From contig CAADUS010000132.1 of the NCBI GenBank assembly GCA_900752275.1, forward strand, positions 1-5,867: DNA of 5,867 bases, given 5' to 3'. The stretch comes from an uncultured Collinsella sp. Lineage in GTDB: Bacteria; Actinomycetota; Coriobacteriia; Coriobacteriales; Coriobacteriaceae. The notes beneath the pieces are model-generated. The model was not told where the DNA came from and made no database searches. It saw only the letters and a list, made by a program, of their open reading frames with translations. The translations under genes were made by a program, and so were the position numbers. This document shows positions 1 through 4,668 of the stretch, piece by piece; position 1 is the first letter of the stretch, and each line of letters opens with the position of its first letter.

Positions 1-321
1 AAAGTCACCGCGACGTTCACGGGCGATCAGGCTCTTATAGATGGCACCAGTCGTAAAGTTGGAATCGCGGGTCAGGTTCTCATCAATAAAGCGCTCGTAG
101 TGGCCCAGGTCCAGATCGGACTCGTAGCCGTCCTCGGTCACAAAGACCTCGCCATGCTGGAACGGGCTCATGGTGCCGGGGTCGACGTTCAGATACGGGT
201 CGGCCTTTTGCATCGTTACCTTGTAGCCGCGCGACTTGAGCAGACGGCCCAGCGAGGCCGCGGTAATACCCTTGCCCAGAGACGAAACCACACCGCCGGT
301 CACGAACACATGCTTGGTCAT
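1..321 (-). CDS. pyrG: CTP synthase, N-terminal part (runs off the left edge)
   Basis: CTP synthase makes CTP from UTP using ATP and glutamine-derived ammonia, the last step of pyrimidine nucleotide synthesis, in the cytoplasm. Only the first 107 codons are present. They read MTKHVFVTGGVVSSLGKG at the N-terminus, the glycine-rich nucleotide-binding start of the synthetase (amidoligase) domain. Next come KADPYLNVDPGTMSPFQHGEVFV and DLDLGHYERF in order, which are hallmark CTP synthase segments and include the Mg/ATP site acidic residues. The C-terminal glutamine amidotransferase domain lies outside the window. The start at 321 matches the family N-terminus exactly and has a modest AGG ribosome binding site 9 nt upstream (331-333). 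One oddity is KADPYLN where many homologues have KLDPYIN. The gene follows the winged-helix gene but a terminator separates them, so it probably has its own promoter. Confidence 0.97.
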   Translation of the reverse strand, partial: MTKHVFVTGGVVSSLGKGITAASLGRLLKSRGYKVTMQKADPYLNVDPGTMSPFQHGEVFVTEDGYESDLDLGHYERFIDENLTRDSNFTTGAIYKSLIARERRGDF

Positions 322-339
322 ATTGAGTTACCTGCGCTT

Positions 340-371
340 CCCGTAGAAGTTGTCCATACACATCTTACGGG
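340..371 (-). other. Hairpin in the pyrG 5' leader
   Basis: CCCGTA (366-371 on the minus strand) and TACGGG (340-345) form a 6-bp inverted repeat around a 20-nt loop, with two further possible pairs beyond one mismatch. It ends about 18 nt before the pyrG start, between the probable promoter and the ribosome binding site. pyrG leaders in some Gram-positives regulate by CTP-sensitive attenuation. No U-run follows this stem and no run of G or C marks the likely transcript start, so that mechanism is not shown here. The stem could also be incidental. Confidence 0.3.
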
Positions 372-379
372 TCTTCATT

Positions 380-408
380 GTAATACTCGCGACGCGCGTC
401 GCACACAA
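380..408 (-). promoter_or_regulatory. Probable pyrG promoter with a 14-bp palindrome in the spacer
   Basis: On the minus strand TTGTGT (403-408) and TATTAC (380-385) are separated by exactly 17 bp and lie 59 nt upstream of the pyrG start. The spacer contains the perfect 14-bp palindrome GCGACGCGCGTCGC (389-402). Both hexamers are imperfect matches to the vegetative consensus. A TACAAT three bases further on is an alternative -10 element with a poorer spacing. The palindrome between the two hexamers is where a repressor would be expected to bind, but no factor can be named. Confidence 0.45.
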
Positions 409-442
409 TTTTTCTTACGCGCAATCGCATTTCTCCATCTCG

Positions 443-475
443 AAACAAAACGCCGCCCGGTTGCCCAGGCGGCGT
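443..475 (-). terminator. Intrinsic terminator of the winged-helix gene
   Basis: On the minus strand an 11-bp stem ACGCCGCCTGG / CCGGGCGGCGT, with one T-G wobble, closes a GCAA tetraloop. It is followed directly by TTTTGTTT (443-450). It starts 25 nt past the stop codon of the winged-helix gene and lies upstream of the pyrG promoter. It therefore separates those two transcription units. Confidence 0.88.
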
Positions 476-499
476 CGTTTCCACTATGTATGCACGCTG

Positions 500-838
500 T
501 TATCGATCGGCGACTTCGTCCTTGATCAAGTCCTGCACGAGCATACCGGCACGGATGCCCTCTAGATACCATTCGCCACGCTCCGTAAGACAAATACCAT
601 TTGCGAGCTGGCCACCGTCGTCGCTGTAGCGCGAGACGACCTCAATGATGTCTTCGGATTCCAAGCGTTCAATTGCCGCGCGGGCGCGATACGGAGACAC
701 CCCCACACGCTCGGCAAGCGTCTTTCGCGAAAAGCCATAAAATCCGCCGTTGTCTTCGGACTGCTGTGCAATCTCCATCAGCACCTGCACCTCGACACGC
801 TTCATATCGTTGACACTCGCACGACCCTTGCCAGCCAT
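500..838 (-). CDS. Small winged-helix DNA-binding protein, probable transcriptional regulator
   Basis: A 112-aa cytoplasmic protein that I cannot assign to a named regulator. Residues about 12-30 look like a first helix (MKRVEVQVLMEIAQQ). Residues 37-62 form a clear helix-turn-helix (SRKTLAERVGVSPYRARAAI). Residues 63-85 fit the wing strands (DIIEVVSRYSDDGGQLANGI). The C-terminus, from LTERGEWYLEGI on, is helical and could dimerise. No ligand or metal site is recognisable. The start at 838 is chosen because a perfect GAGGAGG ribosome binding site lies 5 nt upstream (844-850). An in-frame ATG at 928 would add 30 residues of low-complexity, non-conserved-looking sequence and has no comparable site. 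The gene is monocistronic: a terminator precedes it (1031-1068) and one follows it (443-475). Its upstream region carries paired repeats that could be its own operators. A MarR-like or replication-initiator-like wHTH would look similar, and the target is unknown. Confidence 0.85.
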   Translation of the reverse strand: MAGKGRASVNDMKRVEVQVLMEIAQQSEDNGGFYGFSRKTLAERVGVSPYRARAAIERLESEDIIEVVSRYSDDGGQLANGICLTERGEWYLEGIRAGMLVQDLIKDEVADR

Positions 839-843
839 GGCAG

Positions 844-850
844 CCTCCTC
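844..850 (-). promoter_or_regulatory. Ribosome binding site deciding the winged-helix gene start
   Basis: GAGGAGG on the minus strand, 5 nt before the ATG at 838. It is close to a perfect anti-16S match and argues for the 112-aa product over the 142-aa reading. Confidence 0.8.
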
Positions 851-896
851 AAACCGGGCACGGGCATCACTTGCACCGTGCGCGACCGGCACACCC

Positions 897-922
897 CATG
901 ATGGCCGGCAACATCCATCATG
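897..922 (-). repeat. 8-bp inverted repeat in the winged-helix gene leader
   Basis: CATGATGG (897-904) and CCATCATG (915-922) are perfect inverted copies around 10 nt, 59 nt upstream of the start codon. This could be a palindromic operator or an RNA hairpin in the leader. There is no U-run, so it is not a terminator by itself. Confidence 0.55.
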
Positions 923-957
923 CGGCATCCCCGCAAAAGGATGAAATAATTAGGGTT

Positions 958-1016
958 ATTGTATACCGCCCAAATCGCTTATAGGCAGGTAAACGGCCTA
1001 ATTTTAGGTTAAACGG
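958..1016 (-). promoter_or_regulatory. AT-rich promoter/operator region of the winged-helix gene
   Basis: This is the only AT-rich stretch between the upstream terminator and the gene. Two -10-like boxes occur on the minus strand: TATACAAT (958-965) and TATAAG (978-983). Neither has a good -35 at normal spacing. TAAACGG occurs twice on the plus strand (990-996 and 1010-1016), exactly 20 bp apart, or two helical turns. Between the copies lies the near-palindrome CCTAATTTTAGG (998-1009). A promoter with poor -35 boxes overlapped by phased repeats suggests control by a bound protein, possibly the wHTH product itself. That is inference. Confidence 0.45.
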
Positions 1017-1026
1017 TAGCTTTGTT

Positions 1027-1068
1027 GATAAAAGGGGCACACCGAATGTATATCCGATGCGCCCCTTT
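1027..1068 (-). terminator. Strong intrinsic terminator of the DUF1846 gene
   Basis: A 16-bp uninterrupted stem (1031-1046 with 1053-1068, three G-U wobbles) closes a 6-nt loop, TATACA in the minus reading. On the minus strand it ends GCCCCTTTTATC, giving a short U-run. It begins 19 nt after the DUF1846 stop codon. On the plus strand the tail is only TTTCAG, so the minus orientation is preferred. Confidence 0.9.
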
Positions 1069-1087
1069 CAGACCAATTTATCCAGGC

Positions 1088-2569
1088 TTAGCGGTGGAAG
1101 AAGCCACGGCGCTCGAACTTGGGCTCGCAGCACACGTTGATGCCCAGCTTGCGCAGCACCGTCTCGTCCGTCGGCGAGATGATCACGCTAAAGAAGGCAT
1201 CGCAGCCACGCAGCTGCTCCAGGCCCGAAAGGACGCGGGCCGCCGTCTCGCTCGTTGCTGAGGTGATCGAGAGCGCCATAAGCGTCTCGTCGGTGTGCAG
1301 GCGCGGGTTCTTGCTACCCAGGAAATGCGTCTTGAGCTTGCTGATAGGCTCGATCGCCTCATCGCTAATGACCTCGAGCTCAAGGTCAACGCCCGAGACA
1401 TGCTTAAGTGCATTCATGATGAGCGAGCTCGCGGCGCCCAGGCGCGTGGAAGTCTTGCCGGTCACCACGGAGCCGTCGGGCATGACCATGGCGCCTACGG
1501 GGCCACCCGTCAGCTGCTCCCTGGTAAGGGCGGCCGAGCGTGCCGGCGAGTAATTCTTGTCGATACCAGCCTTCTTCATAATGATCTTGAGACGGTCGAC
1601 TTGCTCATCGCCCACGCCGGTACGGCGCACATTTTCGACCGCGGTAAAGTAGCGGCGGACGATCTCCATCTTGGAAGCGTCGCGGCAGGCATCGTCATCG
1701 GTGATGGCAAAACCGACCATGTTGACTCCCATGTCGGTGGGGCTCTGGTAGGGGCTCTTGCCCAGGATCTTTTCCATCAGGGCACGGACCACCGGGAAAG
1801 CCTCGACGTCACGGTTGTAGTTGACCGTGGTCTTGTTGTAGGCCTCCAAGTGGAAGGAATCGATGATGTTGGCATCGTCGAGGTCGGCCGTGGCGGCCTC
1901 ATAGGCGATATTGACTGGATGCGTGAGGGGCAGATTCCAGACCGGGAAAGTCTCAAACTTGGCGTAGCCGGCGGCGGTGCCGTGCTTGTGCTCGTGATAG
2001 AGCTGAGACAGGCAGGTGGCGAGCTTGCCCGAGCCAGGGCCGGGCGCTGTCACGACGACGAGCGGACGAGTGGTCTCGACAAACTCGTTCTTGCCATAGC
2101 CGTCGTCGGACACGATCAGGTCGACGTCGTGCGGATAGCCCTCGATGGGATAGTGCAGCTTGGCAGGAATGCCGAGCGCGTTCAGGCGATTGCGGAACAC
2201 ATCGGCGGCGGGCTGGCCGGCGTACTGGGTGATAACCACGGCCGCGACAGCAAAACCGTTGCCGCGGAACAGGTCGACCAGGCGCAAGACGTCCTCGTCA
2301 TAGGTAATACCCAGGTCACCGCGAGCCTTGTTCTTCTCGATGTGGTTCGCGTTAATGGCGATGATGACCTCGACGTCGTCGGCAATGCTCTTGAGCATGC
2401 GAAACTTGCTATCCGGCTCAAAACCCGGCAGCACGCGGCTCGCGTGATAGTCGTCAAACAGCTTGCCGCCAAACTCCAAATACAGCTTGCCGCCAAACTG
2501 CGAGATGCGCTCCTTAATATGAGCGGCCTGCAGCTCGATATACTTCGCGTTGTCGAAACCCTGGCGCAT
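1088..2569 (-). CDS. DUF1846 family protein of unknown function
   Basis: A 493-aa, probably cytoplasmic protein of the DUF1846 (UPF0371) family, close to the usual length of 490-500 aa. From memory of family sequences it matches along its whole length. Recognisable segments include KLYLEFGGKLFDDYHASRVL near residues 28-47, KARGDLGI near 81-88, VVITQYAGQPAADVFRN near 111-127, and VVTAPGPGSGKLATC near 172-186, with a P-loop-like GPGSGK at 177-182. Later come FPVWNLPLTHPVN, GKSPYQSPTDMGVNMVGFAI and LGSKNPRLH. The glycine-rich loop suggests nucleotide or phosphate binding, but the biochemical role is not known to me. The start at 2569 fits the family N-terminus (M-x-x-G-F-D-N-A-K-Y) and has GGGAG 6 nt upstream. 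An ATG at 2593 would add eight residues, but its ribosome binding site would sit at the very 5' end of the mRNA. Promoter and terminator are visible, so the gene is probably monocistronic. Confidence 0.93.
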   Translation of the reverse strand: MRQGFDNAKYIELQAAHIKERISQFGGKLYLEFGGKLFDDYHASRVLPGFEPDSKFRMLKSIADDVEVIIAINANHIEKNKARGDLGITYDEDVLRLVDLFRGNGFAVAAVVITQYAGQPAADVFRNRLNALGIPAKLHYPIEGYPHDVDLIVSDDGYGKNEFVETTRPLVVVTAPGPGSGKLATCLSQLYHEHKHGTAAGYAKFETFPVWNLPLTHPVNIAYEAATADLDDANIIDSFHLEAYNKTTVNYNRDVEAFPVVRALMEKILGKSPYQSPTDMGVNMVGFAITDDDACRDASKMEIVRRYFTAVENVRRTGVGDEQVDRLKIIMKKAGIDKNYSPARSAALTREQLTGGPVGAMVMPDGSVVTGKTSTRLGAASSLIMNALKHVSGVDLELEVISDEAIEPISKLKTHFLGSKNPRLHTDETLMALSITSATSETAARVLSGLEQLRGCDAFFSVIISPTDETVLRKLGINVCCEPKFERRGFFHR

Positions 2570-2575
2570 GTATGG

Positions 2576-2580
2576 CTCCC
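2576..2580 (-). promoter_or_regulatory. Ribosome binding site deciding the DUF1846 start
   Basis: GGGAG on the minus strand, 6 nt before the ATG at 2569. It supports the shorter 493-aa protein rather than a start at 2593. Confidence 0.7.
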
Positions 2581-2608
2581 GTCCCGTTTCCATTTAATAT
2601 CCTAGGCG

Positions 2609-2614
2609 ATTATA
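2609..2614 (-). promoter_or_regulatory. -10 box of the DUF1846 gene promoter
   Basis: A perfect TATAAT on the minus strand. Transcription would start near 2602, giving a leader of about 33 nt before the ATG at 2569. No -35 hexamer sits at 17 bp; TTGGGT is present only 14 bp upstream, so the -35 side is weak or activator-dependent. The core TTATAA is symmetrical, so TATAAC also faces the plus strand. No plus-strand gene follows there. Confidence 0.6.
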
Positions 2615-2639
2615 ACGGAGCAGACCCTACCCAACGCAC

Positions 2640-2662
2640 TTCCCCTGTACCAACAAGGGGAA
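2640..2662. repeat. 7-bp hairpin at the left end of the tandem repeat
   Basis: TTCCCCT (2640-2646) and AGGGGAA (2656-2662) pair around the 9-nt loop GTACCAACA. The loop ACCAACA is kept in the second repeat copy but the stem is not, so the pairing is specific to copy A. Confidence 0.5.
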
Positions 2663-2710
2663 CGTCGCAGGTTGAGCATAAGTCAGCGAACGGGCACCAG
2701 AGCGAGCAAG
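2643..2710. repeat. 68-bp tandem repeat, copy A
   Basis: Copy A aligns without gaps to copy B (2716-2783), with 57 of 68 identical positions by eye (about 84%). The period is 73 bp. Well-kept blocks are ACCAACAA, CGCAGGT, AAGTCAGCGAA and CCAGAGCGAGCAAG. Because 73 is not a multiple of three, the copies fall in different frames. Differences show no codon-position bias, so I read it as noncoding. No mobile element or named repeat is recognised. Confidence 0.8.
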
Positions 2711-2715
2711 CAGCT

Positions 2716-2783
2716 CCCTGCACCAACAATGGCAGCGCCGCAGGTGGAGCAAAAGTCAGCGAAAGCCCGCCAGAGCGAGCAAG
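2716..2783. repeat. 68-bp tandem repeat, copy B
   Basis: This is the second copy of the repeat at 2643-2710, separated from it by 5 nt. Its right end (2763-2777) doubles as the left arm of the large imperfect palindrome that follows. The repeat and the palindrome may therefore be parts of one element. Confidence 0.8.
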
Positions 2784-2860
2784 GTGACGTGAAAGATGAG
2801 GGCATAGGCCTTTTGGCCATGCCCGACGATTGAACGTCAGATTGCCGCTCTGGCGGGCTT
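2763..2860. repeat. Large imperfect palindrome of about 98 bp
   Basis: Four nested paired blocks occur in register: AAGCCCGCCAGAGCG (2763-2777) with its exact complement at 2846-2860; TGACGT with ACGTCA; GGGCAT with ATGCCC; and GGCC with GGCC around a TTTT loop. Small unpaired stretches separate the blocks. The whole arm is about 45 nt long, far more than an ordinary terminator. It could be a small non-autonomous mobile element, a dispersed palindromic repeat, or the stem of a structured RNA. No transposase is nearby. CAGCG flanks both sides, but on the left this is part of the tandem repeat, so it is not good evidence of a target-site duplication. Confidence 0.75.
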
Positions 2861-2873
2861 GCAGCGTCGAGTG

Positions 2874-2901
2874 GTTCCGGCGTTTGGTAAAACGCCGGAA
2901 C
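2874..2901. repeat. 12-bp perfect hairpin
   Basis: GTTCCGGCGTTT (2874-2885) and AAACGCCGGAAC (2890-2901) pair perfectly around GGTA. Neither strand has a U-run after the stem, so a classical intrinsic terminator is not supported. Confidence 0.7.
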
Positions 2902-2909
2902 ACAAGAGC

Positions 2910-2940
2910 GCCCCCTCCCGCGCACGGAACGGGAGGGGGC
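2910..2940. repeat. 11-bp very GC-rich hairpin
   Basis: GCCCCCTCCCG (2910-2920) and CGGGAGGGGGC (2930-2940) pair perfectly around 9 nt. This is the most stable-looking stem in the spacer and the best candidate for a transcription or 3'-exonuclease stop after arcD. On the minus strand it is followed by GCTCTTGTGTT rather than a U-run. Confidence 0.7.
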
Positions 2941-2951
2941 TAAAGGTAGGA

Positions 2952-2983
2952 GTCTACCGGTGGGTTGACCCCACCGGACAGAC
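2952..2983. repeat. Two-part hairpin in the arcD 3' region
   Basis: CCGGTGGG (2957-2964) pairs with CCCACCGG (2970-2977) around TTGAC. An outer GTCT / AGAC pair (2952-2955, 2980-2983) extends it across a small internal loop. Confidence 0.65.
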
Positions 2984-3013
2984 GATGACCAGGTGATCCT
3001 TTACAGGATCGTC
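2981..3013. repeat. Hairpin with two alternative pairings
   Basis: GATCCT (2995-3000) pairs with AGGATC (3005-3010) around TTAC. Alternatively GACGAT (2981-2986) pairs with ATCGTC (3008-3013) outside a CCT/AGG stem. The two foldings share bases and exclude each other in part. The outer one also competes with the hairpin at 2952-2983. Confidence 0.5.
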
Positions 3014-3027
3014 AAGGTTTCCGTGGG

Positions 3028-3042
3028 GTACCCGTTGGGTAC
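3028..3042. repeat. 6-bp hairpin directly behind the arcD stop codon
   Basis: GTACCC (3028-3033) and GGGTAC (3037-3042) pair around GTT. The stem abuts the TAA stop codon of the carrier gene (3043-3045) with no gap. Confidence 0.55.
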
Positions 3043-4521
3043 TTAGAGCAACACGCAGGCGACGGTCAGGATGATGGCGCAGACGACGGAGAGCGCGACG
3101 ATGAGCTTAAGGGCAAACTTAAGCCAGGTCGTCCACTCGATCTTGGCCAGGGCGAGACCGCCCATGATGGCGCCGGAGGTCGGGGTGAACAGGTTCACGA
3201 CACCGATGGCGGCGGAGAAGATCATGACCATGACCTCGGGCGAGAAGCCGAGCTTAACAGCCAGCGGTCCCATGATGGGCATGGAGACGGTGGCCATACC
3301 GGAGGTCGAGGGGATCAGGAAGGACAGGCCGAAGTAGACCAGGAAGCTCATGGGGGCGAAGATCACGCCGGACAGGCCAGCCAGGGCATTGGCGGCAGCG
3401 TCGAGGACGTAGACGTCGAGGCCGGTGTTAGCCATGAGGACGGAGATACCACGGGCGAGAGCGATGACGAGAACAACGGACATCATGTCGGCAGCGCCGG
3501 TGATGAAGGTGTTAACAATCTGCTTCTCGGACAGGCCACCGATGATACCGATCAGGATAGCCATGAGGAAGAACCAGGTGGAAGCCTCGTCGAAGTACCA
3601 CTGGCCAATGGGCAGGCCGGTGATCAGAGCAGACCAGCCCTGGACGACGGCGTTACCGTCGGCATCGTAGACAGCGCCAGCGTCAAAGAAGTTGGCGACG
3701 CCCTCGTTGAGGTCGGCCAGCGGGATGAAGCCGACGATCATGACGACGAAGGTGAAGGCGAAAGCGATCAGAACACCCTTCTGACGACCGGTGAGCTTGA
3801 CCTCCTTGTGGACCTCGGAAGCAGCCTTGCCGTGAGCCTCTTCGGCGTCCTTGAGCTCCTGCATCGACAGGATGGTGGAACCCTTGTCAGCCTTGACCTT
3901 CTTGGCATAGCTCATGACGAAGAAGATGGACATGGCAGTGGTAACAATCCACAGGACGGCACCGAGGCCGATGATGATGGACTGGTTGACCTCAATGCCA
4001 ACGCCGGTCAGAGCGTCGACGGCAGCGCCGACGGCGAACGGGTTAACCGTGGAGCCCAGGCAGCCGCAGCCAGCGCCGAGCAGGACGGTAGCGGCGCCGA
4101 CCATCGGGTCGAAGCCGGCAGCCATCATGGTTGCGGCGAGCAGGGCGTAGAAGGGAACGGTCTCCTCGCACATACCATAGGTGGTACCACCGAGGGAGAA
4201 GATGAGCATCAGCACGGGAATGAGCATGATCTCGTTGCCCTTAAGCTTCTGCACCAGGACGGCGATGCCGTTGTCCAGAGCGCCGGTCTCGGTCATCATG
4301 CCGAGGAAGCCGCCCAGGATCATAACGAAGAGGCAGACGGGCAGAGCGTCAGCGAAGCCCTTAATCGGGGCGGTGCAGAAATCGCTCAGACGGGCGGCAG
4401 TAACCGCGCCGCCGGACGTGCCGGAGACGATAACGGTAATCACTGCAACAATTGCCAGCAGAGCAAGAAGAATGGTGAACGATGAAGGCATACCGCGCTT
4501 TTTCTTAGCGGTCTCAGTCAT
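3043..4521 (-). CDS. arcD: YfcC/DcuC-family membrane carrier, probable arginine/ornithine exchanger
   Basis: A 492-aa integral membrane protein with about 11-12 hydrophobic segments and a charged cytoplasmic-type loop at about residues 205-245. It belongs to the C4-dicarboxylate anaerobic carrier-like (YfcC) family. Family-type motifs are GGTTYGMCEETVPFY (111-125), GCGCLGSTVNPFA (151-163), IPSTSGMATVSMPIMGPL (403-420) and NLFTPTSG (443-450), where re-entrant or helix-break serines, threonines and prolines form the likely substrate path. In streptococcal arc operons the ArcD exchanger belongs to this family. Its place behind arcA and arcB therefore supports import of arginine against ornithine; the substrate is inferred from context. 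The start at 4521 has GAAGGGGGG 9 nt upstream (4531-4539). ATGs at 4530 and 4548 are in frame, but that site touches the first and follows the second. A terminator and a second hairpin separate it from arcB, so it is probably expressed by read-through or from a weak local promoter. Confidence 0.88.
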   Translation of the reverse strand: MTETAKKKRGMPSSFTILLALLAIVAVITVIVSGTSGGAVTAARLSDFCTAPIKGFADALPVCLFVMILGGFLGMMTETGALDNGIAVLVQKLKGNEIMLIPVLMLIFSLGGTTYGMCEETVPFYALLAATMMAAGFDPMVGAATVLLGAGCGCLGSTVNPFAVGAAVDALTGVGIEVNQSIIIGLGAVLWIVTTAMSIFFVMSYAKKVKADKGSTILSMQELKDAEEAHGKAASEVHKEVKLTGRQKGVLIAFAFTFVVMIVGFIPLADLNEGVANFFDAGAVYDADGNAVVQGWSALITGLPIGQWYFDEASTWFFLMAILIGIIGGLSEKQIVNTFITGAADMMSVVLVIALARGISVLMANTGLDVYVLDAAANALAGLSGVIFAPMSFLVYFGLSFLIPSTSGMATVSMPIMGPLAVKLGFSPEVMVMIFSAAIGVVNLFTPTSGAIMGGLALAKIEWTTWLKFALKLIVALSVVCAIILTVACVLL

Positions 4522-4530
4522 AGTTCTCAT

Positions 4531-4539
4531 CCCCCCTTC
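4531..4539 (-). promoter_or_regulatory. Ribosome binding site deciding the carrier start
   Basis: GAAGGGGGG on the minus strand, 9 nt before the ATG at 4521. It directly abuts the ATG at 4530, which makes that upstream start unlikely. Confidence 0.7.
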
Positions 4540-4554
4540 ATAAATCATTTACTG

Positions 4555-4605
4555 ATCTCGCCCAAAGCGGCTCTTCCGTGCCGTGCCTGCCGCTTGATGC
4601 GAGAT
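4555..4605 (-). promoter_or_regulatory. Large hairpin in the arcD leader
   Basis: Two 7-bp stems stack across a symmetrical 3-by-3 internal loop: ATCTCGC (4555-4561) with GCGAGAT (4599-4605), and AAGCGGC (4565-4571) with GCCGCTT (4589-4595). The loop is 17 nt. In the minus reading it lies between the arcB terminator and the arcD ribosome binding site, and no U-run follows. In the plus reading it is followed by TTTTTA, so it could stop antisense transcripts. It may act as a processing or mRNA-protecting stem. That is inference. Confidence 0.6.
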
Positions 4606-4615
4606 TTTTACCAGA

Positions 4616-4653
4616 TAAAACCGCTCGAGGTGTGCAGTAATACACCCCGAGCG
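4616..4653 (-). terminator. Intrinsic terminator after arcB
   Basis: CGCTCG (4622-4627) pairs with CGAGCG (4648-4653); then comes one A-C mismatch and GGTGT with ACACC, around a loop of 8 nt or fewer. In the minus reading the stem is followed by GTTTTATC. It starts 15 nt past the arcB stop. Given the mismatch and short U-run it may be leaky and let part of the transcription reach arcD. Confidence 0.8.
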
Positions 4654-4668
4654 AGATGCTAGATGCTC

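Noticed and set aside
839..928. N-terminal extension of the winged-helix protein to an ATG at 928
   Set aside because: The extra 30 residues cross the inverted repeat at 897-922 and look like translated leader. The ATG at 838 has a near-perfect ribosome binding site.
1295..2605. A 436-codon plus-strand reading frame opposite the DUF1846 gene
   Set aside because: It is the antisense shadow of a clearly conserved protein in a GC-rich genome. Its product has no recognisable domain, and there is no plus-strand promoter or ribosome binding site of note.
2611..2616. Plus-strand promoter (TATAAC) driving a small RNA through the repeats
   Set aside because: The box exists only because the minus-strand TATAAT is nearly symmetrical. 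The hexamer 17 bp upstream (TTCCAT) is a poor -35, and no plus-strand terminator with a U-run was found in the spacer.
2643..2783. CRISPR array
   Set aside because: Only two copies of a 68-bp unit with a 5-bp gap occur, with no unique spacers of 25-40 bp and no cas genes.
2610..2925. Two overlapping minus-strand frames of 97 and 80 codons across the repeats, both containing a SLW...FAD.CSTC-like peptide
   Set aside because: The similarity arises because each frame reads a different copy of the 68-bp repeat. The copies are in different genomic frames, substitutions show no third-position bias, and the frames pass through large hairpins.
3808..4485. A 225-codon plus-strand frame opposite the carrier gene, rich in D, H, G and Q
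   Set aside because: The composition is what results from reading the complement of hydrophobic membrane codons. There is no domain and no supported start.
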